A DNA stretch of 64,000 nucleotides, taken from the NCBI RefSeq assembly GCF_026157105.1, contig NZ_JANPVQ010000001.1:303501-367500 (forward strand), given 5' to 3'. A program made the translations under genes and the position numbers. This DNA comes from Sphingomicrobium marinum (GTDB lineage Bacteria; Pseudomonadota; Alphaproteobacteria; Sphingomonadales; Sphingomonadaceae). The notes below the pieces were generated by a model. It worked only from the letters and a program-made list of their open reading frames with translations. It made no database searches and was not told where the DNA came from. Positions 16,019 to 26,053 of the stretch are shown piece after piece (the stretch's first letter is position 1; each line of letters opens with the position of its first letter).

Positions 16019-17223
16019 TCTGATGTCCTGTGTAGGTATTCGCTGACTTCGATCGATTTCAACATAGGCTCTTCGACTGAAATTTTTGGGTCAATCTTGC
16101 TCTCACCTTGAGCCCGAAAAATTCGCCATCCCGCACACACAATATTAGACAAGTCAGTAGCATTTGGATGCGGCACCGCCTTTCTAAAGTTTGCCTCAAC
16201 TTGCGCAATCAACTCAGAGTTGGGCCGAGGTATGGTCGAATCATCGATAAGCTTTGTAGCAGCCGCGTAAATGTCGGACTCAATTGCCGCAGCAGCTTTG
16301 TCTAAGAGTTCTTCAACATCAGAGTCGTGAACTGGATTATCGGGAGAAAGTCTCCATCCTTCTCCAATGCCTTCTGGAAGTTCAATCCCTTCCTTTTCCG
16401 CGCAATCCATCAAAAAGCGCACACGGTGCTCTTCAGATGGGTAATCGCTATCGCGCTCTGAGCCGCCCGGGTAAATAAGATATTCGAACGCGTAGAAGTA
16501 TGCTTCACCGAACAAAATTAGCCCGAATGCATCACAGAAAAGCTCTTCGACGCGTCGAATTCCCTCGTCTCTGAGAAAACCGGCACAGTCTTCTCCCAAA
16601 TGGGTTTTTAGTTCGCCTGAGAGATCTTCGTCTTTTGCCAGTAAGTTCTCGATTGCGGACGTGAATTTGCTCCCTATCGCATCGGCCAGGCCATTGAACT
16701 TCCATGCAGAATGACCAATTTCATGACCAGAGATCGGCATCAGCAATGCGCCCGATGATTCGTGTGCTGGCCCGCCGACCAGAACATGATTTGGAAGCAC
16801 CGCTAGACTCATAGGATATGTGAAGGGCACAAAATCCCACTCCGACGAAACCACTAGCTGCGCTTCTGCATCAATGGCTTTGACCACTACATCCTTGAGA
16901 GGGTCATAGCCTTCAAATGCGTTCCGAACATTGGTGGATCTGAGTATAAAGCCGAGCACCGGTAGATAGGACTCGACCTCTTCCAGCGAACGCAGGCATA
17001 ATCCCTGAATAAGCTTGATCGAGTAACCATCTGTATCAGCTAAATCGTCTTTGAGAGCAGTTATATGTTCGTCGATCTGCTCCAGTGCATTCTCAGAATC
17101 CTTGTGCGGGAAGTCTGAGCCACGGAGTTTCTTGATCTGTTCGAGGAATAGTGCAGTGCGCCTTCTAGACGCAGCTAGCCGTGCTTCGTTTACTGCCTGC
17201 TCTTGCTCTGCGTTTTCTGGCAA
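16012..17223 (-). CDS. predicted zinc metallopeptidase with HEIGH motif (403 aa)
   Basis: The protein has the zinc motif HEIGH (167-171) and, 55 residues downstream, VEELFCDAFG (225-234). There the EE-x-x-x-D pattern would give the third ligand, as in gluzincin peptidases. The first 100 residues are helical and charged, and the C-terminal third is acidic. No signal peptide or membrane helix is present, so it acts in the cytoplasm. The start is TTG at 17223: an in-frame stop lies two codons upstream, GGAG is seven bases before the TTG, and no ATG or GTG follows before conserved-looking sequence. It overlaps the upstream gene by 59 bases. I cannot name the family. Confidence 0.75.
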   Translation of the reverse strand: MPENAEQEQAVNEARLAASRRRTALFLEQIKKLRGSDFPHKDSENALEQIDEHITALKDDLADTDGYSIKLIQGLCLRSLEEVESYLPVLGFILRSTNVRNAFEGYDPLKDVVVKAIDAEAQLVVSSEWDFVPFTYPMSLAVLPNHVLVGGPAHESSGALLMPISGHEIGHSAWKFNGLADAIGSKFTSAIENLLAKDEDLSGELKTHLGEDCAGFLRDEGIRRVEELFCDAFGLILFGEAYFYAFEYLIYPGGSERDSDYPSEEHRVRFLMDCAEKEGIELPEGIGEGWRLSPDNPVHDSDVEELLDKAAAAIESDIYAAATKLIDDSTIPRPNSELIAQVEANFRKAVPHPNATDLSNIVCAGWRIFRAQGESKIDPKISVEEPMLKSIEVSEYLHRTSEC

Positions 17224-17728
17224 GTCTTAGCTCCGAAAGTTGCGCCTGTGCTAGTTCCTCATGGAGATCAGCACAAAATGAAGCTAGTTTCATAGCCAAT
17301 TCTTTGTCTCGATTGGCCAAAAATGCCTTTAAGTCGGCTGTCATCTGAACGAAACGCTGCTGGACTTCGCCTACCGAAGAGACTCCCAGCTTTTCTTTTC
17401 CCAATCGCATGTATGGCGAATGATAACCGATGGCGAAGTATTTTCCGGCAGGAACGCCTTCCGATACTCCGGCGGTGTCAGTCAGCACGTCAGCCAACTC
17501 AATAAGCACATCGTCGTCGTAGGCGCGGTCCAGATTGTATCGCTCAAGAGATATGGCTGAGCGAATCGCAAGCTCTGCCAGCAAGTGTCGCGAAACAACA
17601 GCTTTTTCAATCTCTTGGCTCAAATCTCTGCACACTCCTCCCAGCGTTAGATGTTCTCCTCGACCACCTGACTCGATCCGAGTCAAATGACTCAATCTGA
17701 GTCCGACCACAGTCGACCAAAAACCCAT
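17165..17728 (-). CDS. unrecognised helical protein of the island operon (187 aa)
   Basis: The frame is open for 187 codons and is predicted to be mainly helical, with a central DDDVLIELADVLTDTAGVSEG segment and a strongly basic C-terminus (RLARKRRARAGSKR). No transmembrane or signal segment is seen. The ATG at 17728 has only a weak RBS; a start nearer 17620-17660 is possible. It overlaps the RHH gene by 37 bases upstream and the metallopeptidase by 59 bases downstream, so it must be cotranscribed with both. No function can be given; the basic tail could contact nucleic acid. Confidence 0.6.
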   Translation of the reverse strand: MGFWSTVVGLRLSHLTRIESGGRGEHLTLGGVCRDLSQEIEKAVVSRHLLAELAIRSAISLERYNLDRAYDDDVLIELADVLTDTAGVSEGVPAGKYFAIGYHSPYMRLGKEKLGVSSVGEVQQRFVQMTADLKAFLANRDKELAMKLASFCADLHEELAQAQLSELRLARKRRARAGSKRSTASCV

Positions 17729-18030
17729 TGCTCAATGAGTTCAGCGCGACAAAGCAAACCAAGCGCCTTCGAGTTGGAAAGCCCGATATCTTTCGCGTGT
17801 TTGGTAAATGTCGTTTTCTGTTCTTCGGTTACGCGATGCGAAGTTATCTTTTTCTCTGTGAAGTTGTTTGGAATACCAAGCCGCGCACGCAAATCGTGAA
17901 GTCGCCGCAATTGTAGTTCTCGCAAAACCAACAATGTAGCGACCGAGCTGCCGTCGAGGCCGACCTTGGCAGAATAGTCGCCAAATTTTTCTCGATCCTC
18001 TGAAGGCATCCTGCCAGTGATCTGCGTCAA
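17692..18030 (-). CDS. tandem ribbon-helix-helix protein (112 aa)
   Basis: Two copies of the same unit are visible: LTQITGRMPSEDREKFGDYS continuing to VGLDGSSVATLLVLREL, and ITSHRVTEEQKTTFTKHAKD continuing to IGLSNSKALGLLCRAEL. Each reads as a short beta-strand then two helices with the G-L-S/D-x-S turn, the ribbon-helix-helix DNA-binding design, so one chain could mimic a dimer. The TTG at 18030 is preferred because it restores the first beta-strand and has GGAAAG seven bases upstream. The ATG at 18009 has no spaced RBS and would remove the strand. As first gene of the operon it is the likely repressor. Confidence 0.6.
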   Translation of the reverse strand: MTQITGRMPSEDREKFGDYSAKVGLDGSSVATLLVLRELQLRRLHDLRARLGIPNNFTEKKITSHRVTEEQKTTFTKHAKDIGLSNSKALGLLCRAELIEQWVFGRLWSDSD

Positions 18031-18074
18031 ACTGAGTCTTTCCAAGCAATGAAAAGCTGCAACTTCGCCCCCCC

Positions 18075-18317
18075 TCACCCAATAACCCGCACGCCCTCCT
18101 CGGCCCATGCTTCGTCGACATCGACGCCCTGGTCCGCCCATTGTTCGCGGGTCCAGCATTTGACGCGTTCGATGCGGGAGCCGGTGGTGGCTTCGATGTT
18201 CATGCAGTAGCGGGTTTCGCTCGTGCCCTCGGGGGCTTTGCCGTGGTGCTCGGCATCGGGGCTTGCGGCGGCGGGGGTGGCCAGCGCGGCGGTCAGCAGC
18301 AGGAACAGTCGGGACAT
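18075..18317 (-). CDS. small periplasmic protein (80 aa)
   Basis: A signal peptide (MSRLFLLLTAALATPAAAS) is followed by about 60 mature residues with two cysteines (RYCMNIE, VKCWTREQW) that could pair. ATG follows GGAGACC. The conserved-looking element C-x-T-R-E-Q-W is common in small secreted sphingomonad proteins, but the function is unknown. It lies just upstream of the island operon on the same strand and has the GC-rich character of the core genome. Confidence 0.65.
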   Translation of the reverse strand: MSRLFLLLTAALATPAAASPDAEHHGKAPEGTSETRYCMNIEATTGSRIERVKCWTREQWADQGVDVDEAWAEEGVRVIG

Positions 18318-18384
18318 GGTTGGTCTCCTTGCAGCGTCGAGAGCGACACGGAGACTAGCATAATGCCGGGTTCGGCGCGAGGCT

Positions 18385-18816
18385 TCAGCCGCCTTCGATC
18401 ATGCCCAAGCTGAGTGGATTGAATCTCCAAAAGGCCACGGTGGCGACCAAAATGGTAGCCTGGATCAGCCAGTGGACAACGCCAGCGCGCAATTTGGGCA
18501 TGCTGACGAGCGGTATCCTGTCCTCGTCTTGACCGGCGACCGCGCTCAATGTTTTGCGAAAGCCGCGCCACGACCTGTAATGCTCGTAGATGATGGCGCC
18601 GGAGACGACGGCAACCAGAACCATGAGCCAGCCAGCCCATGGCGCAAACGGGAGAACCTGCTCGGCCCCGTACTGCAATCTCATGGTTACGCTGCCCCCC
18701 AGGATAAGCGAGTAGACCTGCACGAAATGTTTGAACGCGTCGATCTGGCCAGCGCTCTTGTCACGAATGTGATCGGTCAGCATTGCGCAATTCGCGTCAA
18801 CACTCAGTCTTTGCAT
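18385..18816 (-). CDS. membrane protein of unknown function (143 aa)
   Basis: The protein has three hydrophobic helices (about residues 34-44 with a polar break, 60-77 and 113-130) between soluble loops. The loop KTLSAVAGQDEDRIPLVSMPK lies between the second and third. A GGAGG precedes the ATG at 18816 by ten bases; an in-frame ATG at residue 12 is an alternative start. No family is recognised. It is downstream of thiC on the same strand. Confidence 0.6.
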   Translation of the reverse strand: MQRLSVDANCAMLTDHIRDKSAGQIDAFKHFVQVYSLILGGSVTMRLQYGAEQVLPFAPWAGWLMVLVAVVSGAIIYEHYRSWRGFRKTLSAVAGQDEDRIPLVSMPKLRAGVVHWLIQATILVATVAFWRFNPLSLGMIEGG

Positions 18817-18848
18817 CTACTACGCTCCTCCAAGCTTACCGAGCATCA

Positions 18849-21162
<2,314 letters not shown>

Positions 21163-21169
21163 GTATTGC

Positions 21170-21194
21170 GCTCCTTTCTCGGGCCGAGAGGAGC
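21170..21194 (-). promoter_or_regulatory. hairpin covering the ribosome binding site (riboswitch expression platform)
   Basis: In the mRNA GCTCCT pairs with AGGAGC and an inner CTCGG pairs with CCGAG around a one-base loop. The 3' arm contains the AAGGAG ribosome binding site of the first operon gene. Sitting between aptamer and ATG, this is the layout of a translation-blocking expression platform. Confidence 0.65.
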
Positions 21195-21221
21195 GGGAAC
21201 AGGCGGGCGTGGCCCGTCGTC

Positions 21222-21308
21222 ATTCCGCTCCCTACGGCCTTGCGGCATCAGGTTCGACGGGTCGGGCGCTGCTTACACGCCCCTCTCAGCGAAAGCTCGC
21301 TCCCCGGG
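21222..21308 (-). ncRNA. TPP (THI-box) riboswitch
   Basis: Reading the minus strand, the aptamer core is clear: CGGGGAGC, then GCTGAGAGGG, then GACCCGTCGAACCTGATG, then GCCGTAGGGAGC. These are the conserved CTGAGA, ACCTGAT and GTAGGGA elements of the TPP riboswitch. It lies about 60 bases ahead of the first gene of the thiC operon. Confidence 0.95.
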
Positions 21309-21424
21309 GATGGCCACTAGGTAGGCCAGCGGGGCCCGTTTGGGAAGGGTTCAGGTGGGACCGGCATTGTGTCTACGCGACAAGGCCCTAGGTTGGGCCG
21401 CCAATTTCCAGACCCGGAGCCACG

Positions 21425-23023
21425 ATGACCGAAAATCCAATTCCGCCCTACGAGCATGAACGCGCAAAAAAGAACGCCTTTTCGCGGTTCCTCGACGGGG
21501 TGGAGTGGCTGGGCAACCTGCTGCCGCATCCGGTCACGCTGTTCGCCTTGCTGGCGCTGGGCATCGTGCTGCTTTCGGGACTGTTCGCCTGGATGGGGGT
21601 CGCGGTGGTCGATCCGCGGCCCGCGGGCGCGAACGGTGTCGCCGCCGACGGCATGATCCGGGCCGTCAGCCTGATGGACGGCGACGGGGTGCGCCGCATC
21701 TTTACCGGCATGGTCGACAATTTCACCGGTTTCGCGCCGTTGGGCGTGGTGCTGGTGGCGATGCTGGGCGTCGGCGTGGCCGAACATTCGGGCATGCTGA
21801 GCGCGGCGGTGCGCAGCCTTGTTCTGGGCGCGCCGCCCAAGCTGGTGACGGTCGCAATCGTCTTTGCCGGAATCATCTCAAACACCGCGAGCGAGGTCGG
21901 TTATGTCGTGCTGATCCCGCTGGGCGGCGCGATCTATTATGCGCTGGGGCGGCATCCGCTCGCCGGGATGGCGGCGGCCTTTGCCGGAGTGTCGGGTGGT
22001 TATTCAGCCAACTTGCTGATCGGCACAGTCGATCCGCTGCTGGCAGGCATCACCGAGGAAGCCGCGCAGTTGATCGATCCCGGATATACCGTGCTGGCGA
22101 CCGCCAACTGGTTCTTCATGTTCGCATCCACCTTCCTGATCACGCTGATCGGCAGTTGGGTGTCGCTCAAGATCGTCGAGCCGCAGCTTGGCACCTACGA
22201 CAAGTCCAAGTCCGACGGGACGATCCTCGACGACCACAACTTGGAGCCGCTGACCGACAAGGAACGCAAGGGTCTCAAGTGGGCCGGGATCGCGTTCGCG
22301 GGCGTGCTCGGGCTGATGGCGCTGACGCTGGTTCCCGAGTGGGGCATCCTGCGCAATCCCGAAGACGGCGACCGCATGGATTCGCCTTTCTTCGATGGTT
22401 TCGTGATGTGGATCTTCATCTTCTTCATCGCCATCGGTTACGCCTACGGGCGCGCGGCGGGGACGATGAAGACCGACCGCGACATCATCGATGCGATGGC
22501 CAAGGCGCTCAGTTCGCTCGGCCTCTATATCGTGCTCGTTTTCTTCGCCGCGCAGTTCGTCGCCTTTTTCGGCTGGACCAATCTTGGCGCGATCACCGCG
22601 GTGACGGGCGCGCAGTTCCTTGTCGATACGGGTATGACGGGACCGACGGTGTTCTTCGCCTTCATCCTGATCTGCGCGATCATCAACCTGTCGCTCGGCT
22701 CGGCCAGCGCGCAGTGGGCGGTGACCGCGCCGATCTTCGTGCCGATGCTCATGCTGATCGGCTATGCGCCCGAAACGATCCAGGCCGCCTACCGGATCGG
22801 CGACAGCACGACCAATATCATCACCCCGATGATGAGCTATTTCGGCCTCATCCTGGCGTGGGCGACGCGCTACCAGAAGGATCTTGGCGTTGGCACGTTG
22901 ATCGCGATGATGCTGCCCTACACGCTGTTCTTCCTCACCTTCTGGTCGATCTTCTTCTACCTGTGGACCTTCGTCTTCGGTTTGCCGGTCGGGCCGGGGT
23001 CACCGACCTTCTATACGCCGTAG
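21425..23023 (+). CDS. AbgT family transporter
   Basis: This 532-residue inner-membrane protein belongs to the AbgT family (p-aminobenzoyl-glutamate uptake or sulfonamide efflux). The N-terminus has the typical LDGVEWLGNLLPHPVTLF. Family signatures GVAEHSGMLSA and ITPMMSYFGLIL are present, and about a dozen hydrophobic helices span the chain. GGAG lies six bases before the ATG. It diverges from the thiamine operon. Whether it imports folate fragments or exports drugs cannot be decided from sequence. Confidence 0.92.
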   Translation: MTENPIPPYEHERAKKNAFSRFLDGVEWLGNLLPHPVTLFALLALGIVLLSGLFAWMGVAVVDPRPAGANGVAADGMIRAVSLMDGDGVRRIFTGMVDNFTGFAPLGVVLVAMLGVGVAEHSGMLSAAVRSLVLGAPPKLVTVAIVFAGIISNTASEVGYVVLIPLGGAIYYALGRHPLAGMAAAFAGVSGGYSANLLIGTVDPLLAGITEEAAQLIDPGYTVLATANWFFMFASTFLITLIGSWVSLKIVEPQLGTYDKSKSDGTILDDHNLEPLTDKERKGLKWAGIAFAGVLGLMALTLVPEWGILRNPEDGDRMDSPFFDGFVMWIFIFFIAIGYAYGRAAGTMKTDRDIIDAMAKALSSLGLYIVLVFFAAQFVAFFGWTNLGAITAVTGAQFLVDTGMTGPTVFFAFILICAIINLSLGSASAQWAVTAPIFVPMLMLIGYAPETIQAAYRIGDSTTNIITPMMSYFGLILAWATRYQKDLGVGTLIAMMLPYTLFFLTFWSIFFYLWTFVFGLPVGPGSPTFYTP

Positions 23024-23188
23024 CATCGGCCGGCCGCCGCAATGGTCTGCCAGGTCGGCGCCTAGTTGCTGAGTGGCTTGGGCGAGGACGAGCGGTAGCC
23101 GGACGGCGCATCCCACATTGACGCGCCCGACGCGGCGAATTTGTCCAGCGATCGCAGAGAGTGGCCCGTGACGGTTCTTGCGGGGGAG

Positions 23189-23647
23189 CTAGCGGCCAGG
23201 CGCCGGTGCGGCCTGCTGCGCGGTGCCGGCCTGGATTTCCATCGGCGTGACGATTCCGTCGAGGTCGGTATCGAGCGCATCGAACTGGTTGAGCATCACG
23301 CGGCGATGTTCGAGCAGGGTGACCTGCCCGTCCTGGTTGAGGTCGACGCGCTGCATGTAGCTCGCCGGGCTGACCGGCTGCGAGGAGGCCACTAACTGGG
23401 CGAATTCGTCAGGGCTCACCATGCCATCGCGATTGGTGTCGAGCTGGGCGAACAGCTGGCGGTTGGCGGCCATGGCCTGCGTGCGCTCGTCCTGCGTCAA
23501 CTTGGCACTGATCTCCTGCGGCGTGACCCAGCCGTTGCCGTCCGCGTCCATCGCGGCGAATTCATTGTCCATGATGGCCAGGTAGTCGGCGCGGGCCACC
23601 GGTTCGGCGACGGACTGGAAAGCAAGAAGCAAGGTGAGGCTGATCAT
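23189..23647 (-). CDS. secreted EF-hand protein with four calcium loops (152 aa)
   Basis: A short signal-like N-terminus (MISLTLLLAFQSVA) precedes four EF-hand loops: DADGNGWVTPQE, DTNRDGMVSPDE, DLNQDGQVTLLE and DTDLDGIVTPME. Each has Asp at 1, 3 or 5, Gly at 6 and Glu at 12, so calcium binding is likely. It is probably periplasmic. It ends in an Ala/Pro-rich tail. The same strand continues open in another frame to 23062, which is noted separately. Confidence 0.85.
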   Translation of the reverse strand: MISLTLLLAFQSVAEPVARADYLAIMDNEFAAMDADGNGWVTPQEISAKLTQDERTQAMAANRQLFAQLDTNRDGMVSPDEFAQLVASSQPVSPASYMQRVDLNQDGQVTLLEHRRVMLNQFDALDTDLDGIVTPMEIQAGTAQQAAPAPGR

Positions 23648-23775
23648 CGACGCGATTCCCGTTACTTAAGTGGATGCAACTTGGCGCAAGCCCGCCGCGT
23701 TGTCGAGTTGCCAAGCCGCGCTCCATCAGTAGGGTGCGCCCAGATATCCGATCCGAATCCCTTCAGGAGAAGTTG

Positions 23776-25821
23776 ATGAAAGCCGTGTTTTCCCTGTCCG
23801 TAGCTGCTGCCGCGATGGTGGCCTCGAGCCCCGCGTTGGCGCGTCCGATGACGCCCGAAGACGTGATGAAGGTCAAAAGCGTCGGCGCGATCGCCGTTTC
23901 GCCCGACGGCACCCGCGTCGCCTACCAGGTCGGCGGACGCCCCGACATCATCGCGGGCGAGGAAAATGGCGGCTACGAAAGCCAACTGTACATCGCTGCG
24001 GGGCCCAATGCGGCCGCGCCTTATCTGCCCGAAGGAATGAGTGTTTCGGACATCCAGTTTTCGCCCAATGGGCAGTGGGTGAGCTTCCTGCATAAAGGCG
24101 AAGATGACGACGAACGCAGCGTCTATGCGGTGCCGGTCTATGGCGGCTCGTACCAGAAAATTGCCGAAGCGCCCGATGCCGCCGTTTTGAGCCACGCATG
24201 GTCGCCCGACGGCAGCACCGTCTATATGTTGGCAGACGCCGCCAAGGACGAGGACCGCGAAGCCGAAGCCAAGAAGGGTTTCAACAGCCGCGTCTACGAA
24301 GAAGAAGCCAAGCTGCGCCGCATGTTCTCTTCGCGGCTGGGCGAACTTGGCGCGGGTGTCGAAGCCAGCGAGATCGTGATTCCCGGCTATGTCACCGAGT
24401 TCAAGGTGTCGCCCGACGGCAGCTTTGCCATCGTCGGGTCGCAGCCTACTCCGCAGATCGATGACACTTATACGTCCAAGCGCTTCCATATCATCGACCT
24501 CGCCGATGCGAGCGTTCGCGCCGTCGTGGAAACGCCGGGCAAGGTTGGCGATGCCGAAATCAGCGAAGATGGGCGCACGATGAGCCTGATTGCCGGTGTC
24601 GACATGAACGATCCAGCGGACACGACGCTGCACCTTGTCGACACGACTACCGGGACATTCCGCGCGCTCAATGCGGGCGCGGCCGAAGCCGCGGTCGACG
24701 CTGAATGGCTTGAGAACGGGCAGCTTGCCGCCGTCATCCATGTCGGCGCGCAAAGCATGCTGCGCATGTACAACGCCGATGGATCGGTGGCTGGCGAGAT
24801 GGACCCCGGCGCGCTGATCCTCACCGGGATCGAGGCCGATGGCGGCACGCTGGTGGCGCGCGCGGACGCGCCGACGCATCCCAGCGAACTGTTCCAGGTC
24901 GACGAAGGCGGTAGCTTTACCCGCTGGACCAACAGCAACCCGTGGCTCAGTGAGATTACGTTCGGCGAACAGCGCACCGTGCGCTTCAATGCGCGTGACG
25001 GACAAGAGGTCGAACTCGTGTTGGTCGAACCGGTCGGGGGTATACCGGCTGGCGGCGCGCCACTGATCCTCGATGTGCATGGCGGGCCCGAAGCGCATGA
25101 CAGCAATGGCTGGACGACCAATTATGGCGGACCGGGGCAGGTCGCCGCGGGCAAGGGCTATGCGGTGGCGCAGGTCAACTATCGCGGCTCGACCGGCTAC
25201 GGCACGGACTTCTCCAAGCAGCACCAGGGCAACTATACCGATCCCGAATTTGCCGACCTCGTCGATGCCAAGAACGCATTGGTCGAGATGGGCGTCGCCG
25301 ATGGGAACCGCACCGGGATTACCGGCGGCAGCTATGGCGGCTACGCGTCAGCCTGGGGCGCGACCTATTATTCGGACGAATTCGCCGCAGCGGTGATGTT
25401 TGTCGGGATCTCCAACCAGATCTCCAAGTTCGGCACGACCGACATTCCTTATGAGATGTACAACGTGCATTCGCGCGCATGGCCGTGGGACAATTGGCAG
25501 AAGATGCTCGAAGTCTCGCCCATCTATCATGTCGACAAGGCCAACACGCCGATCCTGATCATGCATGGTGAAGACGATACGCGGGTCGATCCGAGCCAGA
25601 GCTTCGAGCTGTATCGCAGCCTCAAGGTGCGCAAGCCCGATGTGCCGACGCGCATGGTGCTGTATCCGGGCGAAGGCCACGGCAATGGCCAGGCAGCCGC
25701 GCAATATGACTATATGCTGCGGATGATGCGCTGGTTCGACACCTACCTGATGACGGGCGATCGCGATGCGCCGCTGCCCGACACGCGGCCGGTTCTCAAC
25801 CTGGCAAGCGACGACGAGTAG
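23776..25821 (+). CDS. S9 family peptidase (prolyl-oligopeptidase type), periplasmic
   Basis: The 681-residue enzyme has a Sec signal peptide (FSLSVAAAAMVASSPALA), an N-terminal beta-propeller with WD40-like repeats (VSPDGTRVAYQVGG and similar) and a C-terminal alpha/beta-hydrolase domain. The catalytic triad is Ser519 in GGSYGGYA, Asp601 in GEDDTRV and His635 in GEGHGNG. Such enzymes cleave short peptides, as acylaminoacyl- or dipeptidyl-peptidases. The ATG follows AGGAGAAGTTG. A strong bidirectional terminator follows. Confidence 0.95.
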   Translation: MKAVFSLSVAAAAMVASSPALARPMTPEDVMKVKSVGAIAVSPDGTRVAYQVGGRPDIIAGEENGGYESQLYIAAGPNAAAPYLPEGMSVSDIQFSPNGQWVSFLHKGEDDDERSVYAVPVYGGSYQKIAEAPDAAVLSHAWSPDGSTVYMLADAAKDEDREAEAKKGFNSRVYEEEAKLRRMFSSRLGELGAGVEASEIVIPGYVTEFKVSPDGSFAIVGSQPTPQIDDTYTSKRFHIIDLADASVRAVVETPGKVGDAEISEDGRTMSLIAGVDMNDPADTTLHLVDTTTGTFRALNAGAAEAAVDAEWLENGQLAAVIHVGAQSMLRMYNADGSVAGEMDPGALILTGIEADGGTLVARADAPTHPSELFQVDEGGSFTRWTNSNPWLSEITFGEQRTVRFNARDGQEVELVLVEPVGGIPAGGAPLILDVHGGPEAHDSNGWTTNYGGPGQVAAGKGYAVAQVNYRGSTGYGTDFSKQHQGNYTDPEFADLVDAKNALVEMGVADGNRTGITGGSYGGYASAWGATYYSDEFAAAVMFVGISNQISKFGTTDIPYEMYNVHSRAWPWDNWQKMLEVSPIYHVDKANTPILIMHGEDDTRVDPSQSFELYRSLKVRKPDVPTRMVLYPGEGHGNGQAAAQYDYMLRMMRWFDTYLMTGDRDAPLPDTRPVLNLASDDE

Positions 25822-25840
25822 GTTCTGATCTGAGGAAAGG

Positions 25841-25872
25841 AAAAAGGCGCTCCCGAGGGGGCGCCTTTTTTC
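25841..25872. terminator. bidirectional Rho-independent terminator
   Basis: AAAAAGGCGC and GCGCCTTTTT form a perfect 10-base stem around a 10-base loop, with T-runs on both strands. It ends the S9 peptidase gene on the plus strand and the MipA/EF-hand region on the minus strand. Confidence 0.85.
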
Positions 25873-26053
25873 ATTCTGCCGCCTTCTCGGCCTCGTGATT
25901 AGCTTGGTGGTCGGGCATGTTCGATACCAGCATGATGAGCTCGCCGCGCGTCATCAGACCATCACCGTCCTTGTCATGCGCGAACATCTTGTCGACGCCT
26001 TCGGCCAACTGGGCGTCGTTGATCGAGCCGCCGCCAAATAGCTTGTTTCCTAA
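25871..26053 (-). pseudogene. EF-hand protein remnant
   Basis: In the frame overlapping the MipA stop codon, about 58 codons read NKLFGGGSINDAQLAEGVDK, then an EF-hand loop DKDGDGLMTRGE, then a His/Glu-rich tail. The sequence looks like the C-terminal end of an EF-hand protein, but no ATG/GTG with an RBS precedes the first domain-like residues; only internal ATG codons exist. A deletion fusing an EF-hand gene tail to the end of mipA is the likely explanation. Translation from the TTG within AQLAEG is a less likely alternative. Confidence 0.4.

Noticed and set aside
23662-25224. Minus-strand open frame of 520 codons opposite the S9 peptidase
   Set aside because: Antisense to a peptidase with an intact triad; no RBS and biased composition.
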